Position numbers and translations under genes: made by a program
The notes under the pieces: model-generated
The model's input: only the letters and a program-made list of their open reading frames with translations
Database searches by the model: none
What the model was told of the DNA's origin: nothing
Part shown: one piece after another, positions 1 to 8,327 of the stretch
Layout of the letters: every line of letters begins with the position of its first letter
Numbering within the stretch: position 1 is the first letter of the stretch
Origin: Streptococcus sp. UBA6071
GTDB taxonomy: Bacteria; Bacillota; Bacilli; Lactobacillales; Streptococcaceae
Assembly: GCA_002436115.1 (NCBI GenBank)
Contig: DIXV01000098.1
Location: 16,524 to 28,757, forward strand
Reading direction: 5' to 3'
Length of the DNA stretch: 12,234 nucleotides

Positions 1-1239
1 CCCTTCGGAGCTGTCTTTTCTTATCTCTTTGGTGCTATTGTTGTCTTCTTGGTTATGTTTTCCTTGGGGGAACTAGCAGTTGCAATGCCTGTGACAGGTT
101 CTTTCCACACCTATGCCACCAAGTTTATCAGTCCAGGAACGGGTTTTACAGTGGCATGGTTATATTGGCTGTGCTGGGTCGTTGCATTAGCATCTCAATT
201 CTTAGGTGCTGCTATGTTAATGAGTCGTTGGTTTCCAAATGTTCCCAGCTGGATTTTCGCAACCGTGTTTGCCATCTTAATTTTCGCTCTGAATACCCTA
301 AGTGTTGGTTGGTTTGCTGAAACAGAATATTACTTTTCGAGCATTAAGGTCTACGCTATCCTTGCCTTTATTATCTTGGGCTTATGTGCTATTTTTGGTC
401 TATTGCCTATTGAAGGTTATTCTAGGGCTCCTCTCTTTTCTAATCTAACGGCCAATGGCCTGTTTCCTAATGGTTGGATAGGTGTCATCTCCGTTATGCT
501 AGCAGTTAACTATGCCTTTTCTGGCGTTGAAATGATTGGCATTGCAGCAGGTGAAACCGATAATCCCAAGAAAGCCGTCCCAGCAGCAATTAAGTCAACT
601 ATTGGACTATTAACGGTTTTCTTTGTCCTGACCATGGTCGTTCTAGCCTCTCTCCTTCCTATGGACGAAGCTGGTGTCACGGAAGCTCCTTTTGTTCTCG
701 TTTTCGATAAAATGGGGATTCCCTTTGCAGCTGACATCATGAACTTTATTATCTTAACAGCTATTCTATCAGCATCAAATTCTGGTCTTTATGCATCCAG
801 TCGCATGTTATGGTCTTTAGCAAATGAAGGGATGATTAGTAAAAAAGTTGTTAAAATCAATAAGTATGGTGTCCCTATGCGGGCAATGCTCCTTTCAATG
901 ATTGGTATTGTCTTTGCTCTTTTCTCAAGTATCTACGCTGAAGATACGGTCTTTTTAGCCTTGGTTTCTATTGCTGGTTTTGCAGTGGTTGTTGTCTGGT
1001 TATCCATCCCTATTGCTCAAATTAATTTTAGGAAAAGATGGCTCAAAGAACACTCTGAAAATGAGCTGAGTTATAAAACACCATTTAACCCTATCCTACC
1101 TTATATAACCATTACTCTCCTTGGTCTTTCTGTTATTGGAATTGCCTGGGATAGTTCACAACAGCCTGGACTTTACTTTGGTGTTCCTTTTGTGATTGTT
1201 TGCTATCTCTACTACTACCTACGCTATAAAAAATTCTAA
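1..1239 (+). CDS. mmuP: S-methylmethionine permease, 5'-truncated by window edge
   Basis: This is an APC-superfamily amino acid permease that imports S-methylmethionine across the cytoplasmic membrane, probably by proton symport. The reading frame is open from base 1, so the true start and roughly 50 N-terminal residues lie outside the window; 412 residues are visible. About ten or more hydrophobic stretches alternate with short charged loops. The segment with SLGELAVAMPVTGSFHTYA (early) is the conserved TM2-TM3 signature of this permease family, and the GVEMIGIAAGE region matches the conserved TM6 motif. The specific substrate is inferred mainly from the neighbour: mmuM follows after 10 nt, and its Shine-Dalgarno sequence starts within this gene's stop codon, which implies co-transcription. 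Another amino acid substrate cannot be excluded from the permease sequence alone. The promoter is not in the window. Confidence 0.87.
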   Translation, partial: PFGAVFSYLFGAIVVFLVMFSLGELAVAMPVTGSFHTYATKFISPGTGFTVAWLYWLCWVVALASQFLGAAMLMSRWFPNVPSWIFATVFAILIFALNTLSVGWFAETEYYFSSIKVYAILAFIILGLCAIFGLLPIEGYSRAPLFSNLTANGLFPNGWIGVISVMLAVNYAFSGVEMIGIAAGETDNPKKAVPAAIKSTIGLLTVFFVLTMVVLASLLPMDEAGVTEAPFVLVFDKMGIPFAADIMNFIILTAILSASNSGLYASSRMLWSLANEGMISKKVVKINKYGVPMRAMLLSMIGIVFALFSSIYAEDTVFLALVSIAGFAVVVVWLSIPIAQINFRKRWLKEHSENELSYKTPFNPILPYITITLLGLSVIGIAWDSSQQPGLYFGVPFVIVCYLYYYLRYKKF

Positions 1240-1249
1240 GGAGTTACTT

Positions 1250-2221
1250 ATGGGACGTTTTAAAGAAGCACTAAACGAAGAAGTGCTCATTCTACATGGA
1301 GCCTTAGGTACTGAATTGGAGTTCAAAGGGTATGATGTCTCTGGGAAACTTTGGTCAGCCAAATACCTCTTAGAAGAACCAACGGTGATTCAAGAAATCC
1401 ATGAAACTTACTTAACCTCTGGTGCTGATCTAATCACTACCTCTAGCTATCAAGCAACTTTGCCTGGTCTTCAAGAAAGAGGCCTATCTCCTGAAAAGGC
1501 AGAGGAAATTATTCGCTTGACCGTCACATTAGCCAAAAATGCAAGATATCGAGTTTGGCAAACACTATCAGAAGAAGAAAAAAAGAGGCGAATTTACCCT
1601 CTCATTAGTGGCGATGTCGGTCCCTACGCTGCCTACTTAGCCGATGGTTCAGAGTATACCGGAGATTACGGTGATATCAGCAAAGAAGAGCTCAAGGCTT
1701 TTCACCGCCCAAGGATTCGCTTTTTAGTGGAGGAAGGCATTGATTTACTAGCCATAGAAACGATTCCAAATGGCTTGGAAGCCGAAGCAATCTTAGAGCT
1801 TCTAAAACAAGAATTCTCTGATGTGGAAGCTTATATGAGTTTCACCGCCCAAAATGACCAAACCATCTCAGATGGGACTCCAATTGAAACCCTTGCTCAG
1901 TTAATTCATCAGAGCCAGCAAGTCTTGGCTCTAGGAATAAACTGTAGTTCTCCAACAATCTATTCTGAGTTTTTGAAACGAATTGCCAGTGTTACAAATA
2001 AACCCCTAGTGACCTACCCTAATTCAGGAGAAGTCTATGATGGCCTCCATCAACGTTGGACATCAGGAGGTGACAAGAAGCATGACCTCTTAGAGAACAC
2101 TTTACTGTGGCGTGAACTCGGCGCTAAAGTCGTCGGCGGTTGCTGTCGAACAAGGCCCAATGATATTAGAATCTTATCCAAAGGTTTGACCTCTTATCCC
2201 ACTCCTAAGTCAAGCATCTAA
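1250..2221 (+). CDS. mmuM: Homocysteine S-methyltransferase
   Basis: Cytoplasmic zinc enzyme that transfers a methyl group from S-methylmethionine (or SAM) to homocysteine, giving methionine. The 323-residue protein has the usual length for MmuM and a (beta/alpha)8 barrel pattern. It opens with the family segment around LHGALGTEL (residues about 14-22) and carries the three zinc-binding cysteines: Cys232 in GINCSSP and Cys298/Cys299 in VVGGCCRTRP. The start at 1250 is chosen because TAAGGAG (1237-1243) sits 6 nt upstream. A longer in-frame extension from 1196 would run into the permease coding sequence and lacks a binding site. It pairs with mmuP as an S-methylmethionine salvage operon. A strong hairpin follows at 2255-2301. 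No damage or missing key residue is visible. Confidence 0.95.
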   Translation: MGRFKEALNEEVLILHGALGTELEFKGYDVSGKLWSAKYLLEEPTVIQEIHETYLTSGADLITTSSYQATLPGLQERGLSPEKAEEIIRLTVTLAKNARYRVWQTLSEEEKKRRIYPLISGDVGPYAAYLADGSEYTGDYGDISKEELKAFHRPRIRFLVEEGIDLLAIETIPNGLEAEAILELLKQEFSDVEAYMSFTAQNDQTISDGTPIETLAQLIHQSQQVLALGINCSSPTIYSEFLKRIASVTNKPLVTYPNSGEVYDGLHQRWTSGGDKKHDLLENTLLWRELGAKVVGGCCRTRPNDIRILSKGLTSYPTPKSSI

Positions 2222-2254
2222 ATTAAAAAGAAATGCATGACCCTTTTCACGCAG

Positions 2255-2301
2255 AAAATAGACTAGCCTTAACCATCTTTGATTTGGGGCTAGTCTATTT
2301 T
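2255..2301. terminator. Bidirectional intrinsic terminator between convergent mmuM and rluD
   Basis: A perfect 14-bp inverted repeat (arms AAAATAGACTAGCC at 2255-2268 and its complement at 2288-2301) encloses a 19-nt loop. On the plus strand the stem runs into six T residues (2298-2303); on the minus strand the equivalent tract is only four. It therefore should stop mmuM transcripts efficiently and probably also the LysR-lspA-rluD transcript from the other side. Confidence 0.9.
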
Positions 2302-2320
2302 TTCATGATTTCGTATATTT

Positions 2321-3214
2321 TTATTGGTTTTGGCGTAAGTTTGACAGGGTTTCCTTAAAGATTTCAGGCAAGGGAGCTGTAAAACTCATCCCCTCTCCCG
2401 TTCTTGGATGGGTAAAACCAAGTGTCTGGGCATGAAGAAACTGCCCTTTTCCTGATAAGGTTTTTTTAGGTCCATAGACAGGATCTCCTGCCACAGGATG
2501 ACCAATATAAGCCATATGAACACGGATTTGATGGGTGCGTCCTGTCTCCAAGGTCAGTTCAATCAAACTATAATCATCAAAGCGTTCCAAGACACGAAAA
2601 TGTGTTAAAGCTGGCTTTCCCTTAGCGGTTACAGCTTGTTTTTTGCGATCCTTCTCCGAGCGACCAATCGGCGCTTCAATAATGCCTCGTTCTTTAGGCA
2701 GGTTACCATGGACAAGTGCTAGGTATTTCCTCAGAGATTTTTTAGCCTTAAGCTCATCAGCCATGGCAAGATGGGCCGTGTCGTTTTTAGCCACCATGAG
2801 TAAGCCCGAGGTATCCTTGTCAATTCGATGGACAATTCCTGGACGAACGACCCCATTAATCGTAGATAAATCCTTGATATGGTAGGCAAGAGCATTAACC
2901 AAAGTCCCTTGACTATGACCAGCTGATGGGTGAACGACCATCCCTTGAGCCTTATTGACCACAACCACATCTTGATCTTGATAGATAATATCAAGGGGAA
3001 GATTTTCTGCAATGTAAGTCACTTCTTCTACCTTGGGCAATTCAAAATGAATACGATCTCCCATTTGAACTGCATATTTTGGTTTTTTTAATTGCTCATT
3101 AACCCGTACCTGGCCTGTTCGTATTTGCGCATTTGCTAGGCCTCGAGAAAGCTCGGTCTCTTCTGATAAGAACTTGTCTAAACGTTGGCCTGCCTTCTTA
3201 ACGATTAATTCCAT
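2321..3214 (-). CDS. rluD: RluA/RluD-family large-subunit rRNA pseudouridine synthase
   Basis: Isomerises uridines to pseudouridine in 23S rRNA. The 297-residue protein has an N-terminal S4 RNA-binding domain (about residues 12-60, RLDKFLSEE...IRTGQVRVN) followed by the RluA-type catalytic domain. The catalytic aspartate is Asp132 in [13 protein letters not shown], and the GRTHQIRVH motif lies at about residues 225-233. The exact target uridines (RluD-type sites versus another RluA paralogue specificity) cannot be read from sequence. The start overlaps the 3' end of lspA by 17 nt and has only a weak purine-rich site (AAAGAAG) inside lspA, so translation is probably coupled. It is the last gene of the LysR-lspA-rluD unit, ending shortly before the shared terminator. 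Confidence 0.93.
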   Translation of the reverse strand: MELIVKKAGQRLDKFLSEETELSRGLANAQIRTGQVRVNEQLKKPKYAVQMGDRIHFELPKVEEVTYIAENLPLDIIYQDQDVVVVNKAQGMVVHPSAGHSQGTLVNALAYHIKDLSTINGVVRPGIVHRIDKDTSGLLMVAKNDTAHLAMADELKAKKSLRKYLALVHGNLPKERGIIEAPIGRSEKDRKKQAVTAKGKPALTHFRVLERFDDYSLIELTLETGRTHQIRVHMAYIGHPVAGDPVYGPKKTLSGKGQFLHAQTLGFTHPRTGEGMSFTAPLPEIFKETLSNLRQNQ

Positions 3215-3662
3215 TTTTTTCTTCTTTCACTAAATAGATGAATAGTAGAATAACTCCAATAGTCAAACAGGAATCAGCTACATTAAAAACAGCAAACTCA
3301 ATAAATTCCGTCTGGAACATGTCAATGACATAGCCTAAACGCAACCGGTCAATAAAGTTTCCCAAACCACCTGAAATAATTAAGGTTAAGGCTATTATCA
3401 GCCATCTATCTCCCTGAAAATGTTTCAGGAGATACCAAATAGCTCCTCCAATAATGACCACTGTTATGAGGATGAAGAATACTTGTTGGTTTTGTAGGAT
3501 AGAAAAAGCCGCTCCATAATTTCTAAGATAGGTTAAACTCAAGATATTTGGGATAAAAGAATGACTCTCGCCCAATTTGATATGACTGACCGTATAATAT
3601 TTCACCCATTGATCAAGTCCAATTAAAAGTAAAATGCTCAACGGTGTTAAAAATTTACGCAT
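3198..3662 (-). CDS. lspA: Lipoprotein signal peptidase II
   Basis: Integral membrane aspartyl peptidase that removes the signal peptide from diacylglyceryl-modified prolipoproteins. The 154-residue length is typical. Four hydrophobic helices are visible (about 4-22, 58-78, 88-102, 131-147). Conserved motifs include GLDQWVKYY near the N-terminus, [19 protein letters not shown] (about 98-116) and [11 protein letters not shown] (about 126-136). The catalytic dyad is expected at Asp114 and Asp130, both present. The ATG overlaps the LysR stop codon by one base (TAATG arrangement), with AGAGGAA about 10 nt upstream. The gene therefore depends on the LysR gene promoter and continues into rluD with a 17-nt overlap. 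Confidence 0.96.
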   Translation of the reverse strand: MRKFLTPLSILLLIGLDQWVKYYTVSHIKLGESHSFIPNILSLTYLRNYGAAFSILQNQQVFFILITVVIIGGAIWYLLKHFQGDRWLIIALTLIISGGLGNFIDRLRLGYVIDMFQTEFIEFAVFNVADSCLTIGVILLFIYLVKEEKNGINR

Positions 3663-4573
3663 TACGACTTGTTCCTCTTCTTATCAAAATAATGTAACAT
3701 GACTCTTACAAATTTCTCTGCCACTTGACTCAGTTCCTGATTTTGCCTTTTGACATACACCATGCGATTGGCTTGGCCATCATTAACAGGAATGACGGTA
3801 ATGCCATGGACACTTTGACTATCTAAAAAGCCTGAACCTGTCGCATAAGCATCTGTTCGCTCTAAGATACCATTAAGTGTTGCACGATCGGTTACGTTAA
3901 AGGTCTTCGATGCGTTACTGGTATCAAAAAAGTTTTCCGAGTAATAAAGGTATTCTTCTTTTTCTTGGGTAAAACGAACGGTCGGCAATCCTTCCAAGTC
4001 TGCTAATTCTAATTGCTCTTTTTGGGCAAGTGGATGCCCTTTTCTAAGGTAAATATGTGTTTTAAAATCAATCATATCAACTACTTCAAGCCCTAATTTA
4101 TGAAGCTTCTGGCCAATTCCTTTATGATTGCTGCTATTAATATAGATGATGCCAATTTCACTAAAGCCCTGGGAAACTTCATCTAAAATTTGAACAGTTG
4201 TTGACTCGAAAATCCTTAAATTTTTATGCTCAGAATAGGTTTCTGAAAAAGCTACCATCAGAGGGGGCAAAAAATCATAATGCTGGCTAGAGACGGAAAA
4301 TTCTTCCTTTTCGTCTTCAGATTGCAAATATTGGTTCTCGAAACTATCAAATCCTTTGACTAGATTCAAGGCTTTTTCATAAAAGTCCATGCCACGCCGC
4401 GTTAAAACAGTTCCAGAACTTGTCCGGTTAAAAATTTTAAATCCCAATTCCGTTTCCAAATCACGAACTGAAATGGACAAGCTTGGTTGACTGACAAACA
4501 TTTTTTCAGCTGCTTCTCGGAAAGTTCCACTGTTGGCAATAGCAACCACATATCTTAATTGTTGAATATTCAT
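3662..4573 (-). CDS. cpsY: LysR-family regulator, CpsY/MtaR type
   Basis: DNA-binding transcriptional regulator. The 303-residue protein has the LysR winged helix-turn-helix at about residues 2-60 ([28 protein letters not shown]) and a periplasmic-binding-protein-like effector domain at about 90-295. Overall it resembles the streptococcal CpsY/MtaR group, whose members are described as regulators of methionine uptake, surface properties and resistance to host killing; that role is family knowledge, not shown here. Unlike many LysR genes it is not divergent from a target but is the first gene of an operon with lspA and rluD. An extended -10 (TGGTATAAT) lies about 25 nt upstream of the start, with GAGG just before the ATG. 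The effector is unknown; methionine-pathway compounds are a reasonable guess given nearby mmuPM. Confidence 0.88.
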   Translation of the reverse strand: MNIQQLRYVVAIANSGTFREAAEKMFVSQPSLSISVRDLETELGFKIFNRTSSGTVLTRRGMDFYEKALNLVKGFDSFENQYLQSEDEKEEFSVSSQHYDFLPPLMVAFSETYSEHKNLRIFESTTVQILDEVSQGFSEIGIIYINSSNHKGIGQKLHKLGLEVVDMIDFKTHIYLRKGHPLAQKEQLELADLEGLPTVRFTQEKEEYLYYSENFFDTSNASKTFNVTDRATLNGILERTDAYATGSGFLDSQSVHGITVIPVNDGQANRMVYVKRQNQELSQVAEKFVRVMLHYFDKKRNKS

Positions 4574-4597
4574 CTCTACCTCTAATTATATTTCACC

Positions 4598-4606
4598 ATT
4601 ATACCA
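4598..4606 (-). promoter_or_regulatory. Extended -10 promoter for the LysR-lspA-rluD unit
   Basis: Read on the minus strand this is TGGTATAAT, a consensus -10 with the TG extension. No good -35 is seen at the right spacing; that position falls in the stem of the preceding terminator. The distance to the LysR ATG (4573) leaves a leader of under 20 nt. Confidence 0.65.
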
Positions 4607-4649
4607 AAAAAATCCTCTAAGAGCTATCTGAACACCGCTTGTCAGAGGA
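4606..4649 (-). terminator. Intrinsic terminator after trkH
   Basis: On the minus strand TCCTCTGA pairs with TTAGAGGA (8 bp with one G-U pair, arms at 4642-4649 and 4613-4620) across a 21-nt loop and is followed by seven T residues (4612-4606). It ends the trkA-trkH transcript, and its T tract directly touches the LysR -10 element. Confidence 0.72.
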
Positions 4650-4721
4650 AAAGAAATACATTCGACTCTCATACCTAAGGAAGGAGCTCTTGCTTTATTC
4701 TTTTTGACAGACTTTAAAACG

Positions 4722-6188
4722 TTAACGCTTTAGACGACACATGGCTTTAATAGTACGTGGTGAAAATAGGATTAAGATGGGGTAAATCTCCAAACGACCT
4801 GCTAACATAGAAAGCGACAATATAAAGGTGCTCACATCGGAGTAGGCAGAAAAGTTGGATTCAGGACCCACCTGTCCCAAACCGGGACCTATATTATTGA
4901 AGGTCGCTGCTGTAGCAGAAAAAGCTGTCATTAGATCTCCAGATTCAAAACTAAGGCTAAAAAGGATTAAGATAAAACTGCCCATATAGATTAAAAGATA
5001 ATGCCCCATACTGTTTTGAGTCTTTTTATCAACCATTTTCTTATTAAAATTAATCGCTACAACCCGTCTCGGTTGAGAAATTCTTCTCAATTCTGCAAAA
5101 ATCATCTTGAAGTAGATAACCACCCGAGAAACTTTTAGTCCACCTGCAGTTGAGCCAGCACTCCCACCGATAAACATCAGGAGAAGGAGGAGAATCTGAG
5201 AAGGCAAGCCCCAGAGATTAAAGTTTGCTGTTGAATAACCTGTTGTTGTCATGAGGGAGGTTACGTTGAAAAATGCAATCCTCAAGGCATCAAAGAAGTC
5301 ACCCGATCCCTTCCATAACCCAAGGAAGATAACGACGGTTGCTGCTAGCATAATAGCAAGATAACCCCTTAATTCTTCATCTTTCAGGATATTTTTGGCT
5401 AAACCAATTAACAGGATATAGTAGATATTAAAGTTGATTCCAAATAATAGCATACCTATGCCGATAATCCATTCGACCAGCTCTGGATTGTGATAAAGAG
5501 CAAAGCCCTCATTAGCAATCCCAAAACCACCTGTACCAGCTGTTCCAAATGAGAGGAGCATGCTATCAAAAAACGGAACACCGGCAAAACAGAGAACAAG
5601 AATTAAAACTGCTGTCATGCTCAAATAAATAATGTAAAGGATTCTAGCTGTTTGCCTAAGTTTTGAGACAATTTTACCAAAAACGGGGCCGGGTACTTCT
5701 GCTCGCATTAATTGGATGGTGTCTGACCCAGTTGTGGGCAGAATTGCTAAAGCAAAGACCAAGACGCCCATCCCACCAACTAAGTGGGTAAAGCTCCGCC
5801 AAAAGAGGGTAGAATGCGATAGGACAGAGAGATCTGTTAGAATACTTGACCCAGTTGTTGTAAACCCGCTAACGATTTCAAAGAAGGCATTGGTCATATT
5901 AGGGATCTCCCCAGTAATCACCAGAGGAAGAGCACCAAAGAATGACAAGAGACACCAAGCTAAAGCCACACAAAAGAGGGCTTCTCGTGCTATTAGTTTT
6001 AGATTTTCAGGAGGTTTAATCGTTAACAAATAACCTGCAAGAAAGAGTATCGCACTAACACCACCGTAGGCGATAAGCTGACGAAGCGGTTCTTTATAGA
6101 CTAGGGCCACTATAAAGGGAAGGATGAGAAGCATAGCTTCCACCTGCATGATTTTACCAATAAAGTAACGGATTCGGGATCGTTTCAT
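4722..6188 (-). CDS. trkH: Potassium uptake channel subunit, TrkH/KtrB family
   Basis: Membrane subunit of a Trk/Ktr-type potassium uptake system. The 488 residues contain the four pore repeats of the family, each with a recognisable selectivity-filter segment: TTTGSS (110-115), GTAGTGGFG (215-223), TTTGYST (314-320) and NNIGPGLG (431-438). The glycine-rich GGSAGSTAGG at 341-350 corresponds to the gating-loop region. Hydrophobic helices fill most of the rest. Length and two extra N-terminal helices favour the TrkH branch over the shorter KtrB. It starts one base after the trkA stop codon, with AGAGG inside the trkA coding end, so the two are translationally linked. The partner TrkA supplies the cytoplasmic nucleotide-sensing ring. 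A terminator follows at 4606-4649. Confidence 0.94.
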   Translation of the reverse strand: MKRSRIRYFIGKIMQVEAMLLILPFIVALVYKEPLRQLIAYGGVSAILFLAGYLLTIKPPENLKLIAREALFCVALAWCLLSFFGALPLVITGEIPNMTNAFFEIVSGFTTTGSSILTDLSVLSHSTLFWRSFTHLVGGMGVLVFALAILPTTGSDTIQLMRAEVPGPVFGKIVSKLRQTARILYIIYLSMTAVLILVLCFAGVPFFDSMLLSFGTAGTGGFGIANEGFALYHNPELVEWIIGIGMLLFGINFNIYYILLIGLAKNILKDEELRGYLAIMLAATVVIFLGLWKGSGDFFDALRIAFFNVTSLMTTTGYSTANFNLWGLPSQILLLLLMFIGGSAGSTAGGLKVSRVVIYFKMIFAELRRISQPRRVVAINFNKKMVDKKTQNSMGHYLLIYMGSFILILFSLSFESGDLMTAFSATAATFNNIGPGLGQVGPESNFSAYSDVSTFILSLSMLAGRLEIYPILILFSPRTIKAMCRLKR

Positions 6189-6189
6189 T

Positions 6190-7545
6190 TTAAGCCTCTA
6201 AAATATCATCAATATCGGATAATTGATCGTCTGAAGTCACTACAATAACACGATCATGCGCTTGAAGGGTATCTCGTCCACTCGGAAAAATCAGGTGTTG
6301 CTCTCGGACAATACTGACAATCAACAAATCTTTCCGAAGCCTAAGTTTTTCAAGAGGAATTTCGCAAACTTTTGACCCTCGTCTAATTCTGAACTGCAAG
6401 GCTTCCACCTGATTATCTGCCAGCCGATAAAGGGCTTCTACATTTGAACCCTGGGCATTCGCTCTAGAACGAATAAAGCGAATAATATCATTTGCAATTA
6501 ATTGTTTAGGAGTGATGATAGATTTAATTTTAATGTCATTAAGAATCTTGAGAATCTTAATACGGTTCATCTTGGTAATTACTTTTTTAACACCAGATTT
6601 CTTGGCATAGATAGACATCACAAGATTTTCTTCATCAACACCTGTCAAAGAAACAAAAGCATCATAATTCAACAACCCTTCCTCGTCTAAAAGATTCGTA
6701 TCTGTCCCGTCGCCTTGAATAATTGTTGCTTGTGGCCATTTAGCACTTAGCTCCTCACAACGCTTTGAGTTACTTTCGATAACTTTAGGAGAGATGTGTG
6801 CCTTGCATAATAAGTCTAACAAATAATGGGCAATCCGTCCGCCACCGACAATCATCGCTGATTTATGACGATACTCTTTATCAACCATAACTTGACGAAA
6901 TTGATTCATGTCTTTAATAAAACCAGTCACATGGATGCGGTCCTCAGGCTTCAAATGGACATCTGCATTTGGAATAATAACCTCATCTCCGCGATGGATG
7001 ATGCAGATGCGGACACTGCCAAATTTCGAACGGTATTCTGACAGGGGAATACCAAGTAGAGGGGATTCAGCCGTAATTTCAAATTCAACCAAGCTGACAC
7101 GTCCCCCCATAAATGTTTCAACACTGAGTGCCGAAGGATACTTGATGATTGCTGCAATATCGCGTGCAGCAGAATAATCTGGATTAATGAGGACATCTAT
7201 CCCTAAACTATCTCTGACAAAATCTAGTTGACTAGAATACTCTGGTTTGCGGACACGTGCAATCGTATGAGGAACCCCAATCTTTCCAGCCATGATAGCA
7301 GAAATCATATTGATTTCATCGGTTTCACTAGTTGCTATAAAAATATCTGCACTGTCAACACCTGCTTCCATTTGAACATCATACGAAGCAGCATTTCCTA
7401 CTAAACCTGTAATATCATAGTTATCAAGCAACCGTTCCAAGACTTCTGCCTTCTTTTCAATCAGAACAACATCATGGTATTGGGTAGAAAGTTCCGCACA
7501 GAGTACTTCCCCGACTTTACCTCCACCAGCAACAACTATTTTCAA
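6190..7545 (-). CDS. trkA: Trk potassium uptake regulatory subunit TrkA (double RCK)
   Basis: Peripheral cytoplasmic protein that gates TrkH through nucleotide binding. The 451-residue protein is a tandem duplication: RCK-N Rossmann domain (GGGKVG at 7-12, acidic Glu30 after strand 2) and TrkA_C (about 140-218), then a second Rossmann domain (GGGRIA at 234-239) and a second TrkA_C (about 365-450). The last glycine of the second nucleotide motif is replaced by alanine. The start codon is TTG (7543-7545), chosen because GGAGG (7553-7557) lies 7 nt upstream and the family N-terminus MKIVVAGGGKVG begins exactly there; no in-frame ATG is available upstream. A perfect 19-bp palindrome and a -10 box precede it, so it may be transcribed separately from trmD, which ends 62 nt upstream. 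Confidence 0.94.
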   Translation of the reverse strand: MKIVVAGGGKVGEVLCAELSTQYHDVVLIEKKAEVLERLLDNYDITGLVGNAASYDVQMEAGVDSADIFIATSETDEINMISAIMAGKIGVPHTIARVRKPEYSSQLDFVRDSLGIDVLINPDYSAARDIAAIIKYPSALSVETFMGGRVSLVEFEITAESPLLGIPLSEYRSKFGSVRICIIHRGDEVIIPNADVHLKPEDRIHVTGFIKDMNQFRQVMVDKEYRHKSAMIVGGGRIAHYLLDLLCKAHISPKVIESNSKRCEELSAKWPQATIIQGDGTDTNLLDEEGLLNYDAFVSLTGVDEENLVMSIYAKKSGVKKVITKMNRIKILKILNDIKIKSIITPKQLIANDIIRFIRSRANAQGSNVEALYRLADNQVEALQFRIRRGSKVCEIPLEKLRLRKDLLIVSIVREQHLIFPSGRDTLQAHDRVIVVTSDDQLSDIDDILEA

Positions 7546-7557
7546 AATTTTTCCTCC

Positions 7558-7576
7558 ATGGGATAATTTATCCCAT
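7558..7576. repeat. 19-bp perfect palindrome in the trkA leader
   Basis: ATGGGATAATTTATCCCAT has 9-bp perfect arms around a single central T. It lies between the candidate -10 box and the trkA Shine-Dalgarno sequence, so it covers the expected transcription start. In RNA it could form an 8-bp hairpin with a 3-nt loop ending just before GGAGG. No T tract follows, so it is not a terminator. It may be a repressor operator or a translation-modulating hairpin; I do not recognise the motif. Confidence 0.7.
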
Positions 7577-7605
7577 TATAGCTATAACACAAAAAAGTTT
7601 TACAA
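7575..7605 (-). promoter_or_regulatory. Candidate trkA-trkH promoter
   Basis: On the minus strand a consensus -10 TATAAT (7575-7580) follows a TTGTAA -35-like hexamer (7600-7605) at a rather long 19-bp spacing. The region overlaps the trmD stop codon side of the gap. The -10 also overlaps TTATAGCTATAA (7576-7587), a 12-bp palindrome. Confidence 0.5.
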
Positions 7606-7607
7606 TA

Positions 7608-8327
7608 TTAATCCACCTTCTTTTTAATCTTCTCTAAAATAAGCTTTTCTTCCTCGCTAAATTCATAAGTATCTAGTAAATCTGGGCGTCGTTCCAGTGT
7701 TTTTCGCAAACTTTCTTCTAAACGCCATAGTCGAATCTTTTCGTGGTGCCCACTCATCAGAACATCTGGAACGATCATCCCCCTAAAATCATAAGGGCGC
7801 GTGTACTGCGGATACTCTAAAAGTCCTGACGAAAAAGAATCGTCTTGATGGCTTACTTCCTTTCCAATAACCTCTGGAATCAAGCGAACAGTTGCATCCG
7901 CTATGGTCATAGCAGCTAGTTCTCCGCCAGTTAGAACGAAATCTCCAAGAGAAATCTCGTCTGTGACCACTGTTTTAATCCGCTCATCAACCCCTTCATA
8001 ATGACCGCAGATAAAAATCAGCTCGTCTTCTTGAGCTAATTCCTTTGCGTAGGCTTGATTAAAGGTTCGTCCAGCAGGATCTAACAGGATAACACGAGGG
8101 TTTTTCGCCTTAATCTTGTTAATGGTATCAAAAATTGGCTGGGCTCTTAAAAGCATGCCCTGCCCTCCGCCATAAGGTTCATCATCTACATGCCGAGCTT
8201 TTTCAGCGTGATCACGGACATTATGGTAAGTAATCTCTAACAGTCCCTTTTCCTTGGCCTTACCGACAATAGAATGTTCCAAGGGAGCAAACATCTCCGG
8301 AAAAAGAGTTAAGATATCAATCTTCAT
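7608..8327 (-). CDS. trmD: tRNA (guanine-N1-)-methyltransferase, m1G37
   Basis: SPOUT-class methyltransferase that uses SAM to methylate G37 next to the anticodon and so prevents +1 frameshifting. The 239-residue length is normal. The trefoil-knot motifs are intact: [11 protein letters not shown] (49-59), [10 protein letters not shown] (108-117), [14 protein letters not shown] (125-138), and the linker [11 protein letters not shown] (168-178) that closes over the substrate. The ATG overlaps the 3' end of rimM by 11 nt, with AAGGA 9-12 nt upstream inside rimM, the usual rimM-trmD coupling. The operon is co-transcribed from the promoter at 8866-8894. No terminator is evident between trmD and trkA, so some read-through into trkA is possible. 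Confidence 0.97.
   Translation of the reverse strand: MKIDILTLFPEMFAPLEHSIVGKAKEKGLLEITYHNVRDHAEKARHVDDEPYGGGQGMLLRAQPIFDTINKIKAKNPRVILLDPAGRTFNQAYAKELAQEDELIFICGHYEGVDERIKTVVTDEISLGDFVLTGGELAAMTIADATVRLIPEVIGKEVSHQDDSFSSGLLEYPQYTRPYDFRGMIVPDVLMSGHHEKIRLWRLEESLRKTLERRPDLLDTYEFSEEEKLILEKIKKKVD

Noticed and set aside
1196..1249. Longer N-terminus for MmuM beginning at 1196
   Set aside because: It lies inside mmuP, lacks a binding site, and the family N-terminus fits the ATG at 1250 with TAAGGAG upstream.
3212..3226. A7 run at the end of lspA as a programmed slippage site
   Set aside because: It is four codons from the stop with no downstream stimulatory structure; it more likely just reflects an A-rich start region for rluD.
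4586..4672. A 28-codon minus-strand open frame between trkH and the LysR gene
   Set aside because: It has no ribosome binding site, spans the trkH terminator and the LysR -10 box, and its codon content looks random.
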